Origin: CAYWBI01 sp964456445
Lineage (GTDB): Bacteria; Calditrichota; Calditrichia; Calditrichales; J004
DNA: 5,191 nucleotides
Direction of reading: 5' to 3'
Assembly: GCA_964456445.1 (NCBI GenBank)
Contig: CAYWBI010000236.1
Coordinates: 1 to 5,191 of the forward strand
Shown here: positions 5,188-5,191 of the stretch, piece by piece
Layout: each line of letters starts with the position of its first letter
Numbering within the stretch: the first letter of the stretch is position 1
Notes under the pieces: model-generated
The model's database searches: none
Seen by the model: the letters and a program-made list of their open reading frames with translations, nothing else
What the model was told of the DNA's origin: nothing
Position numbers and translations under genes: made by a program

Positions 5188-5191
5188 TTAA

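Larger units (their letters stand above)
4719..5191. other. Structured, gene-poor region downstream of bacterioferritin
   Basis: No convincing coding sequence is present. A 77-codon open frame on the minus strand (4748-4981) starts at TTG without a ribosome binding site and runs through three hairpins, so its openness is more likely a by-product of GC-rich structured DNA. From left to right the region holds a hairpin at 4771-4801, a second at 4805-4855, a long inverted repeat at 4882-4962, a minus-strand terminator-like hairpin at 5018-5059 and a tiny minus ORF at 5083-5187. GC content jumps in 4882-4962 relative to the AT-rich flanks. Confidence 0.6.

Overview
The window looks like an ordinary stretch of chromosome from a moderate-GC, probably anaerobic or microaerobic Gram-negative bacterium. 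The evidence is three housekeeping-type genes: a creatininase-fold hydrolase, a YheS/ABCF3-like ABC-F ATPase and a bacterioferritin whose acidic, Met-containing helix resembles those of Desulfobacterota or Calditrichota-like anaerobes. This placement is an impression from protein style, not a measured match. No phage, plasmid or transposase gene is visible.

Layout. Bases 1-314 are a non-coding tail downstream of the first gene, with two inverted repeats. The creatininase-family gene (315-1244) is on the minus strand and has an unusual C-terminal membrane anchor. A 248-base divergent spacer (1245-1492) separates it from the plus-strand ABC-F gene (1493-3469). Then come about 750 bases without a confident gene (3470-4220). 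They hold a 63-codon orphan ORF, a possible broken gene interrupted by a triple 10-bp tandem repeat, and a hairpin-forming inverted repeat just before the ferritin ribosome binding site. The bacterioferritin gene (4221-4718, plus) has a very good Shine-Dalgarno. The last 470 bases (4719-5191) have no convincing gene but are rich in secondary structure. They contain three consecutive hairpins, one a long GC-rich inverted repeat with mirrored AAC internal loops, then a minus-strand terminator-like hairpin and a tiny minus ORF at the edge.

The three genes do not form an obvious pathway. They are separated by long spacers and probably transcribed independently: ribosome-associated ABC-F translation factor, iron storage, and a metal-dependent amidohydrolase of unknown substrate. 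The parts most worth a second look are the structured block 4771-4962, the inverted repeat before the ferritin gene (4142-4190), and the tandem-repeat frameshift around 3840-3869.
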